A stretch of DNA of 25,634 bases from VAZQ01 sp035263865. GTDB taxonomy: Bacteria; Pseudomonadota; Alphaproteobacteria; Rhizobiales; Xanthobacteraceae. The translations under genes and the position numbers were made by a program. Each line of letters begins with the position of its first letter. Within the stretch, counting starts at the first letter, position 1. The stretch spans positions 1-25,634 of the forward strand of contig DATFQX010000449.1 of assembly GCA_035263865.1 (NCBI GenBank), read 5' to 3'. Shown here piece by piece: positions 15,794-22,448 of the stretch. The notes beneath the pieces were generated by a model. The model had not been told where the DNA came from and ran no database searches. It saw only the letters and a program-made list of their open reading frames with translations.

Positions 15794-16423
15794 ATGAAAT
15801 GGCGTCTTGCCGAAAGGATACCAGCCGGCCTCGCGGGCCTCGCGCTCGCTGGGACGCTGGTGATCGTGCCAGCCCATGCCGCGAGCGAACGGGCCCTGTT
15901 TATTTCGCTCGGTGCCGCTGCCCGCGCGCCGCTCGGGTGGAAAGAGTTCTGCGTGGAATACACGCCCGAATGCGGCACGACGCCACTGCCTCCGGCCCAC
16001 CTCGTCTTGACGAATGAGGCTTGGGATGAGCTCGTACGAATCAACCAACGGGTCAATAAGGCGATCAAACCATTGACCGATCCCGAACACTGGGGTGTGG
16101 CCGAACGCTGGAATTATCCCGACGACGGCTTCGGCGACTGCGAGGATTATGTCCTACTCAAGCGCAAGCTATTGATGCAGGCCGGCTGGCCCCGCCAGGC
16201 GCTGCTCATCACGGTCGTTCGTGACAAGCAGGGGGATGGGCATGCGGTGCTCACCGTCAAGACGGATCAGGGCGAGTTCATCCTCGACAACCAAACCGCA
16301 GAGGTGTTGCTTTGGTCGCACACCGAGTACCGCTTCGTGAAACGGCAGTCGGAGACGGACCCCAATGTTTGGATCGCACTCGGCGATTCCCGTCCGGCAC
16401 CCGCCACCGCCAGCTCGCGCTGA
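15794..16423 (+). CDS. Transglutaminase-like cysteine peptidase (BTLCP family), secreted
   Basis: A 209-aa protein with a signal peptide (RLAERIP then AGLAGLALAGTLVIVP, cleavage near AHA, residue 29). The catalytic triad of the bacterial transglutaminase-like cysteine proteinase family is visible: Cys116 in GFGDCEDYVLLKR, His150 in GDGHAVLTV, and Asp165 in FILDNQT. The front part APLGWKEFCVEYTPEC carries two Cys that could form a disulfide. The family includes LapG-type periplasmic proteases that cut large adhesins under c-di-GMP control, but the many rhizobial members are uncharacterised, and no LapD/LapA gene is visible here. The length agrees with the family. Expression may be controlled by the hairpin over its ribosome site and the palindrome upstream. 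Confidence 0.92.
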   Translation: MKWRLAERIPAGLAGLALAGTLVIVPAHAASERALFISLGAAARAPLGWKEFCVEYTPECGTTPLPPAHLVLTNEAWDELVRINQRVNKAIKPLTDPEHWGVAERWNYPDDGFGDCEDYVLLKRKLLMQAGWPRQALLITVVRDKQGDGHAVLTVKTDQGEFILDNQTAEVLLWSHTEYRFVKRQSETDPNVWIALGDSRPAPATASSR

Positions 16424-16583
16424 CGGCTCTTGCAGGATTGGGCGAACCGGTCACGGCTGCATCACTGTGCTCGAGCCAGACCGGTTTGCCTGCGGCCCAG
16501 CCCTTTGCCCGCGGTCGACCGCGTGTCGCCGGCTGTGATCGAGCTGCAAATCCGCGGCGACCGCTGCGGTGCGGCGGAGGCCC

Positions 16584-17114
16584 TCACCCGATCCGCTTGA
16601 GCCCCTTGGCGTATTGCTTCCAGCGTCGCACGTAGAGGTCGGCGTCTTGGGCGATCGCTTGCGCGGCCTTCTCGTCGAGCGCGCGAACCGCACGGGCAGG
16701 CGTTCCCAAGATCAGCGAATTGTCCGGAAATTCTTTGCCCTCCGTGACCACGGCACCAGCCCCGACGAGGCAATTCTTTCCGATCCGCGCGCCGTTGAGT
16801 ACGACGGCGCCCATGCCGATCAGGCTGTTCGCCGCGATGACGCAACCGTGCAGGACCACGTTATGGCCGATGACGCAATTGTCGCCGATCTTGAGCGGGA
16901 AACCGAGGTCTGTGTGCAGCATCGCGTTGTCTTGAATCTGCGATCGCTCGCCAAGCTCGATCCATTCGTTGTCGCCGCGCAACACCGAGTTGAACCAAAC
17001 GCTGGCGTCGGCCTTCAAGCGCACGCGCCCGATGACGATGGCACTTTCCGCGATCCAGTATCGGCCGTCGGCCGGCAGCTCCGGGACTTCGCCGTCAAGC
17101 TCGAAGATTGCCAT
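16584..17114 (-). CDS. Gamma-class carbonic anhydrase-like protein
   Basis: Starting at ATG 17114 (176 aa), supported by AGGAGG six bases upstream; the frame extending to 17156 adds an Arg-rich stretch and is rejected. The protein is a left-handed beta-helix of hexapeptide repeats (IGRVRL, IGDNCV, IGMGAV, IGKNCL) with a C-terminal helix (KAAQAIAQDADLYVRRWKQYAKGL). The zinc histidines are His67 (NAMLHTD), His84 and His89 (IGHNVVLHG), and the RGD pair Arg46/Asp48 and Gln61 are present, matching the Cam/YrdA group. It probably forms a trimer with zinc or iron at the interfaces. Many YrdA/PaaY-like members have weak or redox-gated CO2 hydration activity, so the reaction is likely but not certain. 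It is cytosolic and monocistronic or followed by nothing on its strand until the rhomboid region. Confidence 0.92.
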   Translation of the reverse strand: MAIFELDGEVPELPADGRYWIAESAIVIGRVRLKADASVWFNSVLRGDNEWIELGERSQIQDNAMLHTDLGFPLKIGDNCVIGHNVVLHGCVIAANSLIGMGAVVLNGARIGKNCLVGAGAVVTEGKEFPDNSLILGTPARAVRALDEKAAQAIAQDADLYVRRWKQYAKGLKRIG

Positions 17115-17120
17115 TCGCGC

Positions 17121-17126
17121 CCTCCT
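17121..17126 (-). promoter_or_regulatory. Shine-Dalgarno site fixing the carbonic anhydrase start
   Basis: The complement reads AGGAGG six bases upstream of ATG 17114, deciding against the longer frame opening at 17156. Confidence 0.85.
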
Positions 17127-17196
17127 TCGTCGGGGCGCAAAGCTTGCCATGACCAAGAACTGTTAGCGAGGCTGCGTCGGCTGCGAGTGGACGCGT

Positions 17197-17322
17197 TCAG
17201 CCCACGACAAGGCCGAATGCCCTCAATCCGATCACCACGACCGCGCCCGAGACCAGGCTCCAGCAGCTGGAAATGGCAAAACCGATCGCAAGCGCGAAGA
17301 AATCGACCCGATCAGTCGTCAT
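17197..17322 (-). CDS. Small single-pass membrane protein, 41 aa
   Basis: A complete frame from ATG 17322 to TGA 17197 encodes 41 residues beginning MTTDRVDFFALAIGFAISS. The start is short and charged, followed by a hydrophobic span of about 30 residues (FFALAIGF to VVVIGLRAFGLVVG) with Cys-Trp in the middle, so it should be a membrane microprotein. A purine-rich GGTGGGA precedes the ATG by four bases. It lies upstream of the carbonic anhydrase on the same strand (about 80 bp) and divergent from the membrane protein gene at 17518. I recognise no family. The ribosome site, clear hydrophobicity and position in an otherwise empty gap support it, but short frames arise by chance. Confidence 0.5.
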   Translation of the reverse strand: MTTDRVDFFALAIGFAISSCWSLVSGAVVVIGLRAFGLVVG

Positions 17323-17385
17323 GAATCCCACCCCGTTTCCCGACACGATCTCTCCCCCGAAATGCCGCGCGGCGCCACGATATCC

Positions 17386-17400
17386 TTAATCAAGGGTTAA
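17386..17400. promoter_or_regulatory. CtrA-type binding site, TTAA-N7-TTAA
   Basis: TTAA (17386-17389) and TTAA (17397-17400) are separated by exactly seven bases (TCAAGGG). This is the full consensus core of the alphaproteobacterial cell-cycle regulator CtrA. It lies 118 bp upstream of the membrane protein gene at 17518 and 64 bp upstream of the 41-aa microprotein, so it could govern either one. In DNA this GC-rich two TTAA at this spacing are not expected often, but it remains a motif match only. Confidence 0.5.
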
Positions 17401-17517
17401 TTTTCAGCACTCCCGCCTCATGGCGCGCAAACGCAAGACAAGTGTTAGGACATAGCGAAGCCGGATTGCCGATCACTGATACCTGACCCGTGATTCGACA
17501 GTCGAGCTCGCGCCACG

Positions 17518-18249
17518 ATGACGACCCCTCAATTTGCCCAAGAGCGCGGTCAGCATTTGCGCCAGTCGCACCGCCGCGACGGCCGACGTTTCTTGCTCCC
17601 TCTTGGTGTTCTTGCCGCGCTGGCGTTTGGCGCGTTCGCCTATATCGGCTATGTGCTGTGGCCTGTCCGCCCTGGGCCGCTGGTCGATGCCCCCCCACTG
17701 CCGGTCACGGTCGCGGGTGTGGCATTCCAGCTGCCGCCGGCTGCAATCCGCGTAGCGGCACAGCGCCGCCCGGGCGCACAGGCCCGCGTCGACTTGGTCT
17801 TTCTGTGGCCTTCGCTCAAGCCACCGAATGCTACCGCGAAGGAGCCCTTTCCGCCGCCGAACGCGGAGTTCGAGGCCTCACGAACATCCACGCGCGTATT
17901 CATGAGCATCGCCGCCGCCGGTGACACGCTTGCCCCGGCCGATCGCACGCTGAGCATATATCCGCGCTACACGGCAACCCAACCACAAAGCGACGCCAAC
18001 GGGTTAGCCGTGCTCACCTTCCGTGACGGAACGCCTTACGATGGCGAAGATCTGATTTATGACATGGACGCATCGGGCTTTCTCGTGCGCTGCACCCGCG
18101 CCGCCGGCCATCTCCCCGGTGCCTGTCTTTATGAGCGGCGCATCGGCGGAGCCGACATCCTGGTGCGCTTCCCACGCGACTGGCTCAGCGATTGGCGCAC
18201 GGTCGCCGGAACACTCGACCAACTGATCGCAAGCGTGTTGGCACGCTGA
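17518..18249 (+). CDS. Single-pass membrane protein of unknown function
   Basis: The 243-aa product has a basic cytosolic N-terminus (residues 1-24, RGQHLRQSHRRDGRR), one transmembrane helix (about 25-48, FLLPLGVLAALAFGAFAYIG) and an extracytoplasmic domain of about 190 residues. The domain opens with a Pro-rich linker and has repeated beta-type stretches (VTVAGVAFQLPPAAI, ARVDLVFLWPSL, TLSIYPRY, LAVLTFRDGTPYDGEDLIYD). Two Cys (in VRCTRAAGHLPGACLYER) may form a disulfide. I recognise no named domain; similar proteins seem widespread in Rhizobiales as hypotheticals. No strong ribosome site precedes ATG 17518. A CtrA-type site in the upstream gap may link it to the cell cycle or envelope. Confidence 0.8.
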   Translation: MTTPQFAQERGQHLRQSHRRDGRRFLLPLGVLAALAFGAFAYIGYVLWPVRPGPLVDAPPLPVTVAGVAFQLPPAAIRVAAQRRPGAQARVDLVFLWPSLKPPNATAKEPFPPPNAEFEASRTSTRVFMSIAAAGDTLAPADRTLSIYPRYTATQPQSDANGLAVLTFRDGTPYDGEDLIYDMDASGFLVRCTRAAGHLPGACLYERRIGGADILVRFPRDWLSDWRTVAGTLDQLIASVLAR

Positions 18250-18314
18250 TCTTGATCTCTTGAAGGTCAGTTTCGCTCGGAAGAACGGCGGCCTCGCTCG
18301 TAAATGGCCGCGCG

Positions 18315-18749
18315 CTAGCCCTTGAGCAGGCCGGGTTCATCCAGATCGAGCGCCAGGATGGGTAGCTCGAAATAGGACGAGCGGGCGTCGTTTTCGTCGA
18401 AAAACAAAACGCCGATATATTCGTCCCCCACGTAGACTTCCGCCGAATCTTTCTTGCGAGTCCTCGGAACGACCCGGATGCGCTCGGTGTCGAACTTACG
18501 CTTGAGATAGGCGTCCAATTGCTTGATATCCGGAGCAGTGGTCGAAGCGTCTCCCAAGGTGATCTTCACCTCGAAATTGTAGGAGCGATCGTCGTCCTCA
18601 TCGTCTTCGTCGAGCACGATCGAGCCAATCCGCTCCTCACCGACAAAAACGTCGGCGGCGTCAACTTTTGTCGGCACCACACGGATGCGCGCATTGCCGA
18701 ATAGCCGCCTGAGGTAGGCGTCGAGTTTCCTGATTTCCTCAACGTCCAC
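18315..18749 (-). CDS. Tandem-duplicated DUF3126 protein
   Basis: A 144-aa soluble acidic protein starting at GTG 18749, with AGGGGG six bases upstream. It is made of two similar units. Unit 1 (about 4-64) has EIRKLDAYLRRLFGNARIRV, DAADVFVGEERIGSIVLDED and RSYNFEVKI; unit 2 (about 73-135) has DIKQLDAYLKRKFDTERIRV, DSAEVYVGDEYIGVLFFDEN and SSYFELPIL. Each unit corresponds to one DUF3126 domain, which I know as a single-domain protein of about 70 residues in Rhizobiales, so the doubled form appears to be an internal duplication. The function is unknown. It follows cysE by 15 bp and is very likely co-transcribed with it, so a role linked to cysteine synthesis is possible but unproven. Confidence 0.87.
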   Translation of the reverse strand: MDVEEIRKLDAYLRRLFGNARIRVVPTKVDAADVFVGEERIGSIVLDEDDEDDDRSYNFEVKITLGDASTTAPDIKQLDAYLKRKFDTERIRVVPRTRKKDSAEVYVGDEYIGVLFFDENDARSSYFELPILALDLDEPGLLKG

Positions 18750-18764
18750 GTCGTACCCCCTGCC

Positions 18765-19586
18765 TTAGCCGTCGTCGTCCTCGAACAGGTGGTCCATCGT
18801 GCGTGACGGCTCAGGGCAGCCCGCCTCGCCGATGACCCGGGCGGGAACGCCGGCGACCGTGGTGTTATGAGGGACCGATTTGAGCACGACCGATCCGGCC
18901 GCAATGCGCGCGCAGTGACCAATCTCGATATTGCCGAGGATCTTGGCGCCAGCACCGATCAATACTCCGCGGCGGATTTTCGGATGGCGATCGCCCGCCT
19001 CCTTACCCGTTCCGCCGAGGGTCACGTCCTGTAGGATCGAGGCGTCATCCTCAATCACCGCGGTCTCGCCCACGACCAACCCGGTGGCATGATCAAGGAA
19101 AATTCCGCGTCCGATGCTCACAGCCGGATGGATATCGGTCTGAAACACCGCCGAGGATCGGCTCTGGAGATAATAAGCAAAATCCTTACGCCCTCTGCTC
19201 CACAGCCAATGAGCCAGCCGATGCGCCTGAATCGCGTGAAAGCCTTTGAAGTAAAGTACCGGTTCGAGAAAGCGATTGGTCGCGGGATCGCGGTCAACCG
19301 TCGCCACGACGTCGACACGAAACGCCTCGCCGATCGACGGGTCCGCTTCGAGGGCATCGGCGTAAGCTTGCCGGATCATCTCCGCGGAGACCTCTGGACT
19401 GTCGAGCCGCTCGGCGACCCGGTGCACGACCGCTGCCTCTAATGAGTCGTGATGCAGGATGGTCGAATAGATTAGGGTCGCCAGCTGCGGCTCACGGCGC
19501 ACAATGTCTTCGGCCTCGCCGCGAATACGCGCCCAAACCGGGTCGACCTTGTCGAGCGCGTCCGCTTTGACCTGGCGCTGGGCCAT
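18765..19586 (-). CDS. cysE: Serine O-acetyltransferase
   Basis: CysE transfers an acetyl group from acetyl-CoA to L-serine, giving O-acetylserine, the precursor that CysK/CysM sulfhydrylate to cysteine. The chosen ATG 19586 (273 aa) has GGGAG six bases upstream; a TTG at 19601 is less likely. The N-terminal helical SATase domain (about 10-130) includes WARIRGEAEDIVRREPQLA and VLYFKGFHAIQAHRLAHWLW. The left-handed beta-helix follows: DIHPAVSIGRGIFLDHATG with catalytic Asp165/His166, GGTGKEAGDRHPKIRRGVLI with His201, and GSVVLKSVPHNTTVAGVPAR. The C-terminal tail ends in FEDDDG, lacking the terminal Ile typical of the cysteine synthase complex. The enzyme is cytosolic. The DUF3126 gene is 15 bp downstream. 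The family is usually feedback-inhibited by cysteine. Confidence 0.96.
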   Translation of the reverse strand: MAQRQVKADALDKVDPVWARIRGEAEDIVRREPQLATLIYSTILHHDSLEAAVVHRVAERLDSPEVSAEMIRQAYADALEADPSIGEAFRVDVVATVDRDPATNRFLEPVLYFKGFHAIQAHRLAHWLWSRGRKDFAYYLQSRSSAVFQTDIHPAVSIGRGIFLDHATGLVVGETAVIEDDASILQDVTLGGTGKEAGDRHPKIRRGVLIGAGAKILGNIEIGHCARIAAGSVVLKSVPHNTTVAGVPARVIGEAGCPEPSRTMDHLFEDDDG

Positions 19587-19592
19587 GATCGT

Positions 19593-19597
19593 CTCCC
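19593..19597 (-). promoter_or_regulatory. Shine-Dalgarno site fixing the cysE start
   Basis: The complement reads GGGAG, six bases before ATG 19586. This supports the 273-aa form over the TTG start at 19601. Confidence 0.75.
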
Positions 19598-19800
19598 GCA
19601 AATTCGTTCTTGGGCGCAGCTTAGCACAATTCGCGCGGGCAACGAGCGCATTGTGGAGCGTGCGCTTGCAAGCCGACAGATGCGTTAATGAGGTCCGTCC
19701 GGCGAAAGGAGCGAGCCCGGGGCTACGCTCGCTATGGATGGCTCAGATGCTTCCTTGCCGATTGAGCCTAGATGCGGAGGGTTCTGCCGGGACGGTTGCG

Positions 19801-19899
19801 TCACCACCGGTCATCGCTGTCCGGCGCGCGGCGCGGCATCGAACTAGACGCCATTCCGAGCGCGCATGACCACATGGCGATGTAGAAGAGAATTGGCAT
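19801..19899 (-). CDS. Possible 32-aa microprotein
   Basis: A complete frame from ATG 19899 to TGA 19801 begins MPILFYIAMWSCALGMASSS and ends in a charged tail (RRAPDSDDRW). AGGA lies eight bases before the ATG. The N-terminal 18 residues are hydrophobic, which would suit a tiny membrane peptide. It sits between the alpha/beta hydrolase and cysE on the same strand. I have no family for it, and a frame this short may be chance; the ribosome site and hydrophobic start are the only support. Confidence 0.38.
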   Translation of the reverse strand: MPILFYIAMWSCALGMASSSMPRRAPDSDDRW

Positions 19900-20055
19900 A
19901 ATGGTTTCCTGATAATCTCTCTGGACGGGCTGTTTTTGCGTGGCATCAACTGTTTTGCGGGCTGCAGGTTCGTCGCCGCAGCACCGGCGGTCTCACATTT
20001 ATTTGACCTCAGCCAGGGAACTCAGCGATCGTCCAGTGCCCGTCCGCGCAAAGCA

Positions 20056-20823
20056 TCAGGGCTGCTCCGCCAGAAAGCGCAGCACGGCCGCCCTAAAGAT
20101 TTTGTCTCCGACGGCGAGCATATGATCTCGCCGCGGGATATCGAGTGCGCGCCCTGACGGCAGCAGGGCTGCAAGTTCGCTTGCCGAACCTGCGACTTCG
20201 TCCTCGGTACCGACTGCGACCAAGACCGGGGCGCGGATTGCAGCGACTTGCTCGCGCGCCAAGCTTTGGCGCGAGCCGCGGATACAGGCCGCCAGCGCCC
20301 TGAGGTCGGATTTGGTTTGCTCGGCAAAGGCGCGAAACTTACGTCCCACGGGATCGCTAACATCCGCGAGCGAAGGAGCCTCTAACGCGTCGGCGATGCT
20401 CTCCGGCAGGCCAATGCCGTCGACGAGATGAATTCCTAACCCGCCGAACACCGCCCGCCTTAAGCGCGTCGGATAAGCGATGGCAAAAAACGCGGCGACA
20501 CGCGCCCCCATGGAGTAGCCCATCATGTCGACGCGCGTGAGTTCGAGATGATCGAGCAGGGCTCCCAGATCCTGCGCCATGCACGTGCTGTGATAGGCTG
20601 CTGGATCATAAAGCTTGCTCGATGCACCATGCCCTCGATTGTCGAGCGCGACGACGCGTCGGCCGGCTTCTACCAGCGTCGTAACCCAGCCAGGGTAGAG
20701 CCAATTCACGTGGGCCGTAGATGCAAACCCGTGCACGAGCACGATCGGCTCACCTTGCCCCTCATCAAGAAATGCGATTTCGACCCCGTCGCGCGCAAAC
20801 CGCCGCATCGTCCCAAGGGGCAC
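20056..20823 (-). CDS. Alpha/beta hydrolase
   Basis: A 255-aa soluble hydrolase starting at GTG 20823, favoured by GGGGAG six bases upstream; ATG 20808 is the alternative. Fold marks are EPIVLVHGFASTAHVNW (oxyanion region, residues 26-41), VVALDNRGHGASSK, the nucleophile Ser104 in GYSMGARVA, the acid Asp208 in GTEDEVAG, and the base His234 in RRDHMLAVGD. The triad is complete. The family covers esterases, lipases and related enzymes, so the substrate is open. It follows the membrane protein at 20857 by 33 bp on the same strand and likely shares its transcript. In related bacteria I recall a hydrolase of this kind near cysE and DUF3126, as here, which points to a conserved neighbourhood. Confidence 0.92.
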   Translation of the reverse strand: MPLGTMRRFARDGVEIAFLDEGQGEPIVLVHGFASTAHVNWLYPGWVTTLVEAGRRVVALDNRGHGASSKLYDPAAYHSTCMAQDLGALLDHLELTRVDMMGYSMGARVAAFFAIAYPTRLRRAVFGGLGIHLVDGIGLPESIADALEAPSLADVSDPVGRKFRAFAEQTKSDLRALAACIRGSRQSLAREQVAAIRAPVLVAVGTEDEVAGSASELAALLPSGRALDIPRRDHMLAVGDKIFRAAVLRFLAEQP

Positions 20824-20856
20824 GGCCTACTCCCCGGAGTGCACGGGCAAGCTTTT

Positions 20857-21975
20857 TCAATGCGCTGCGACGCAGCGCATCGAGATGAAATGAGCGCGGC
20901 TCGCTCGGCGAAGCCTGTGGCGCCTGCACGAGCGCTCGGTCATCCGCTCGGCAATGCGCTTGAGCGAGGACACGAAGCCCACGGGCGTCACGAGCGCCCA
21001 GAACAGCCACATGGTCAGGTTGAAAGCGCCCACCGTGAGGACGATAGCCGCGCGACCGGCAATTTTGAGAATGGCTCGGGTTTTGCCACCCTTGGCCGCG
21101 GCGAGGCGCGCGATTTTCGATACGTCGCGTGGACCCTCGGCAAGTTTTAATCCGTCGAGCGCCGCTCGCGTTCCCGCGCTTGCCTGCACACGTCCGACGT
21201 CGCCGACGAGCCGCACGAGGCTTCGCGCGTTTTCGACTCTGACGGCCTCACGCGCGCCGCGCAACGCGGCCGCAGGTTGTGCAAGAGTTGCCCGGCTGAC
21301 GGCGCCCTTGAGCATCGTCCAGTCGACGACCTCGCGCAGCGAGTGGTTGAGCCACGCTGCCATCGCCGCGCCCAGTCGGCCGGTTTTTCGCGCCGTCTTG
21401 AGGACCGTAATCCCAACGCGCGCGGGGACCGCGGCGCCAACACTCGCATAGGTTCCCGCTGTTACACCCAGACCGACGCACGCCAACCCAAGGACCAGCT
21501 GGTCCGCGTCCTGCCCAGCGGCCAATCGCGTGGCTTCGCGCAGCGCATCGCGGATATCTCCCAACACGAAGAGGTCTGAAATCGCAACTCCGGCAAGACC
21601 GGAAGCATCTTGGGCTTCGCCCGTGACGACGCCACGGGCAAGGTTTTCGAGCGAGCGCACCGTCGCAGCTGCACCGGCACTCGCGCGTTCGACCCGTTCA
21701 GCAAGCTCAGGATCAACCGGGATGTTCGTCTCGCGGGCGAGCTCGAGAAAGCTCCTCGCGAGGTCGACATCGTCGGCCGCGAGAGCAGCATCGATCTCGC
21801 GGGCGGCCGTCTCGGCGTCAAGCGACCGCGCAACCGCGTGGTCAGCGACTGCGATGGGATCGAGCTGCCCGGCGAGGAGGTTTCCGGCCTCGAACGCGCG
21901 CGGCGCGATGGCGATGCCGGCAACCGCCCAGACCACCGCGAGAAGGACCGCCATGTTAATCCGCGCCGCAAGCAT
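20857..21975 (-). CDS. Membrane protein of unknown function
   Basis: A 372-aa Ala-rich protein starting at ATG 21975 (ATG 21954, MAVLLAVVW, is a second option). Hydrophobic segments are visible at about 5-27 (NMAVLLAVVWAVAGIAIAP), 160-190 (LVLGLACVGLGVTAGTYAS) and 315-345 (AIVLTVGAFNLTMWLFWALV). The first two thirds between them are helical, with many Ala, Arg and Glu. No catalytic motif is seen and I recognise no family beyond a vague sense that it is common in Rhizobiales. The last 25 residues are unusually basic with three Cys (SCRRHRLRRASRAHF), unlike the rest, and could be a shifted reading of the original C-terminus. It is the first gene of a probable transcript with the alpha/beta hydrolase 33 bp downstream. 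Confidence 0.75.
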   Translation of the reverse strand: MLAARINMAVLLAVVWAVAGIAIAPRAFEAGNLLAGQLDPIAVADHAVARSLDAETAAREIDAALAADDVDLARSFLELARETNIPVDPELAERVERASAGAAATVRSLENLARGVVTGEAQDASGLAGVAISDLFVLGDIRDALREATRLAAGQDADQLVLGLACVGLGVTAGTYASVGAAVPARVGITVLKTARKTGRLGAAMAAWLNHSLREVVDWTMLKGAVSRATLAQPAAALRGAREAVRVENARSLVRLVGDVGRVQASAGTRAALDGLKLAEGPRDVSKIARLAAAKGGKTRAILKIAGRAAIVLTVGAFNLTMWLFWALVTPVGFVSSLKRIAERMTERSCRRHRLRRASRAHFISMRCVAAH

Positions 21976-22175
21976 CAGACCTACCCTCGCCTCCCAATGC
22001 CATCAGGCAATGACGCCGCCAAGATACCAGGGACGGGGGTTGCTGAACCAAGACGATTTTGCCTAGCCATCTATTCACCGCATGGCTATGGTGCCGCCCC
22101 GCCGGAGCGCACGGGACGACCGTCTTCGCCGCAGTCGCCACGGCGCGCCGCGACGGATGAACACGGGCCAGGCAG

Positions 22176-22424
22176 ATGGCGGAACGGATCGTCCCTCACT
22201 TTCACAACACGCCGGGCGTTCCCGTGATCGAGATCGGCGCTCGGGAATTCATGTGCGAGGGGGAGGTGGCGCCGTTCGATCACCCGCATGTGTACCTCGA
22301 CATGGGCGATGCCACCGAGATTATTTGTCCCTATTGTTCGACTCTGTTCCGGTACGATCCTACGCTTGCGCCCCACGCGGCACGCCCGGCGGAATGCGCA
22401 TTGGCGGACGAGGCAAGCGCCTAG
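22176..22424 (+). CDS. zf-CHCC zinc-finger domain protein
   Basis: An 82-aa protein with the zf-CHCC pattern: Cys27 in FMCEGE, His36 and His38 in DHPHVYL, and Cys51 and Cys54 in IICPYCSTLFRYDP. This resembles the C-terminal zinc-binding domain of the mitochondrial complex I subunit NDUFS6; small bacterial versions are common in alphaproteobacteria. It probably binds one Zn in the cytosol; a role in complex I is only suggested by homology. AGG precedes the ATG by a few bases. It is the first gene of a plus-strand trio with the FAD monooxygenase 24 bp downstream. Confidence 0.9.
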   Translation: MAERIVPHFHNTPGVPVIEIGAREFMCEGEVAPFDHPHVYLDMGDATEIICPYCSTLFRYDPTLAPHAARPAECALADEASA

Positions 22425-22448
22425 CAAAGGAAGATGGAGGCACGCGCC

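Larger units (their letters stand above)
19587..20055. other. 469-bp region between cysE and the alpha/beta hydrolase
   Basis: Only the possible 32-aa microprotein (19801-19899, minus) is worth calling. A 7-bp inverted repeat, AGCGAGC (19710-19716) with GCTCGCT (19727-19733), lies between it and cysE and could be a leader hairpin or weak terminator; there is no T-run. The rest (19900-20055) shows no gene. The distance suggests that cysE has its own promoter. Confidence 0.5.

Noticed and set aside
16569..17324. 251-codon plus-strand open frame opposite the carbonic anhydrase
   Set aside because: It covers a well-defined hexapeptide-repeat gene and has no recognisable domain.
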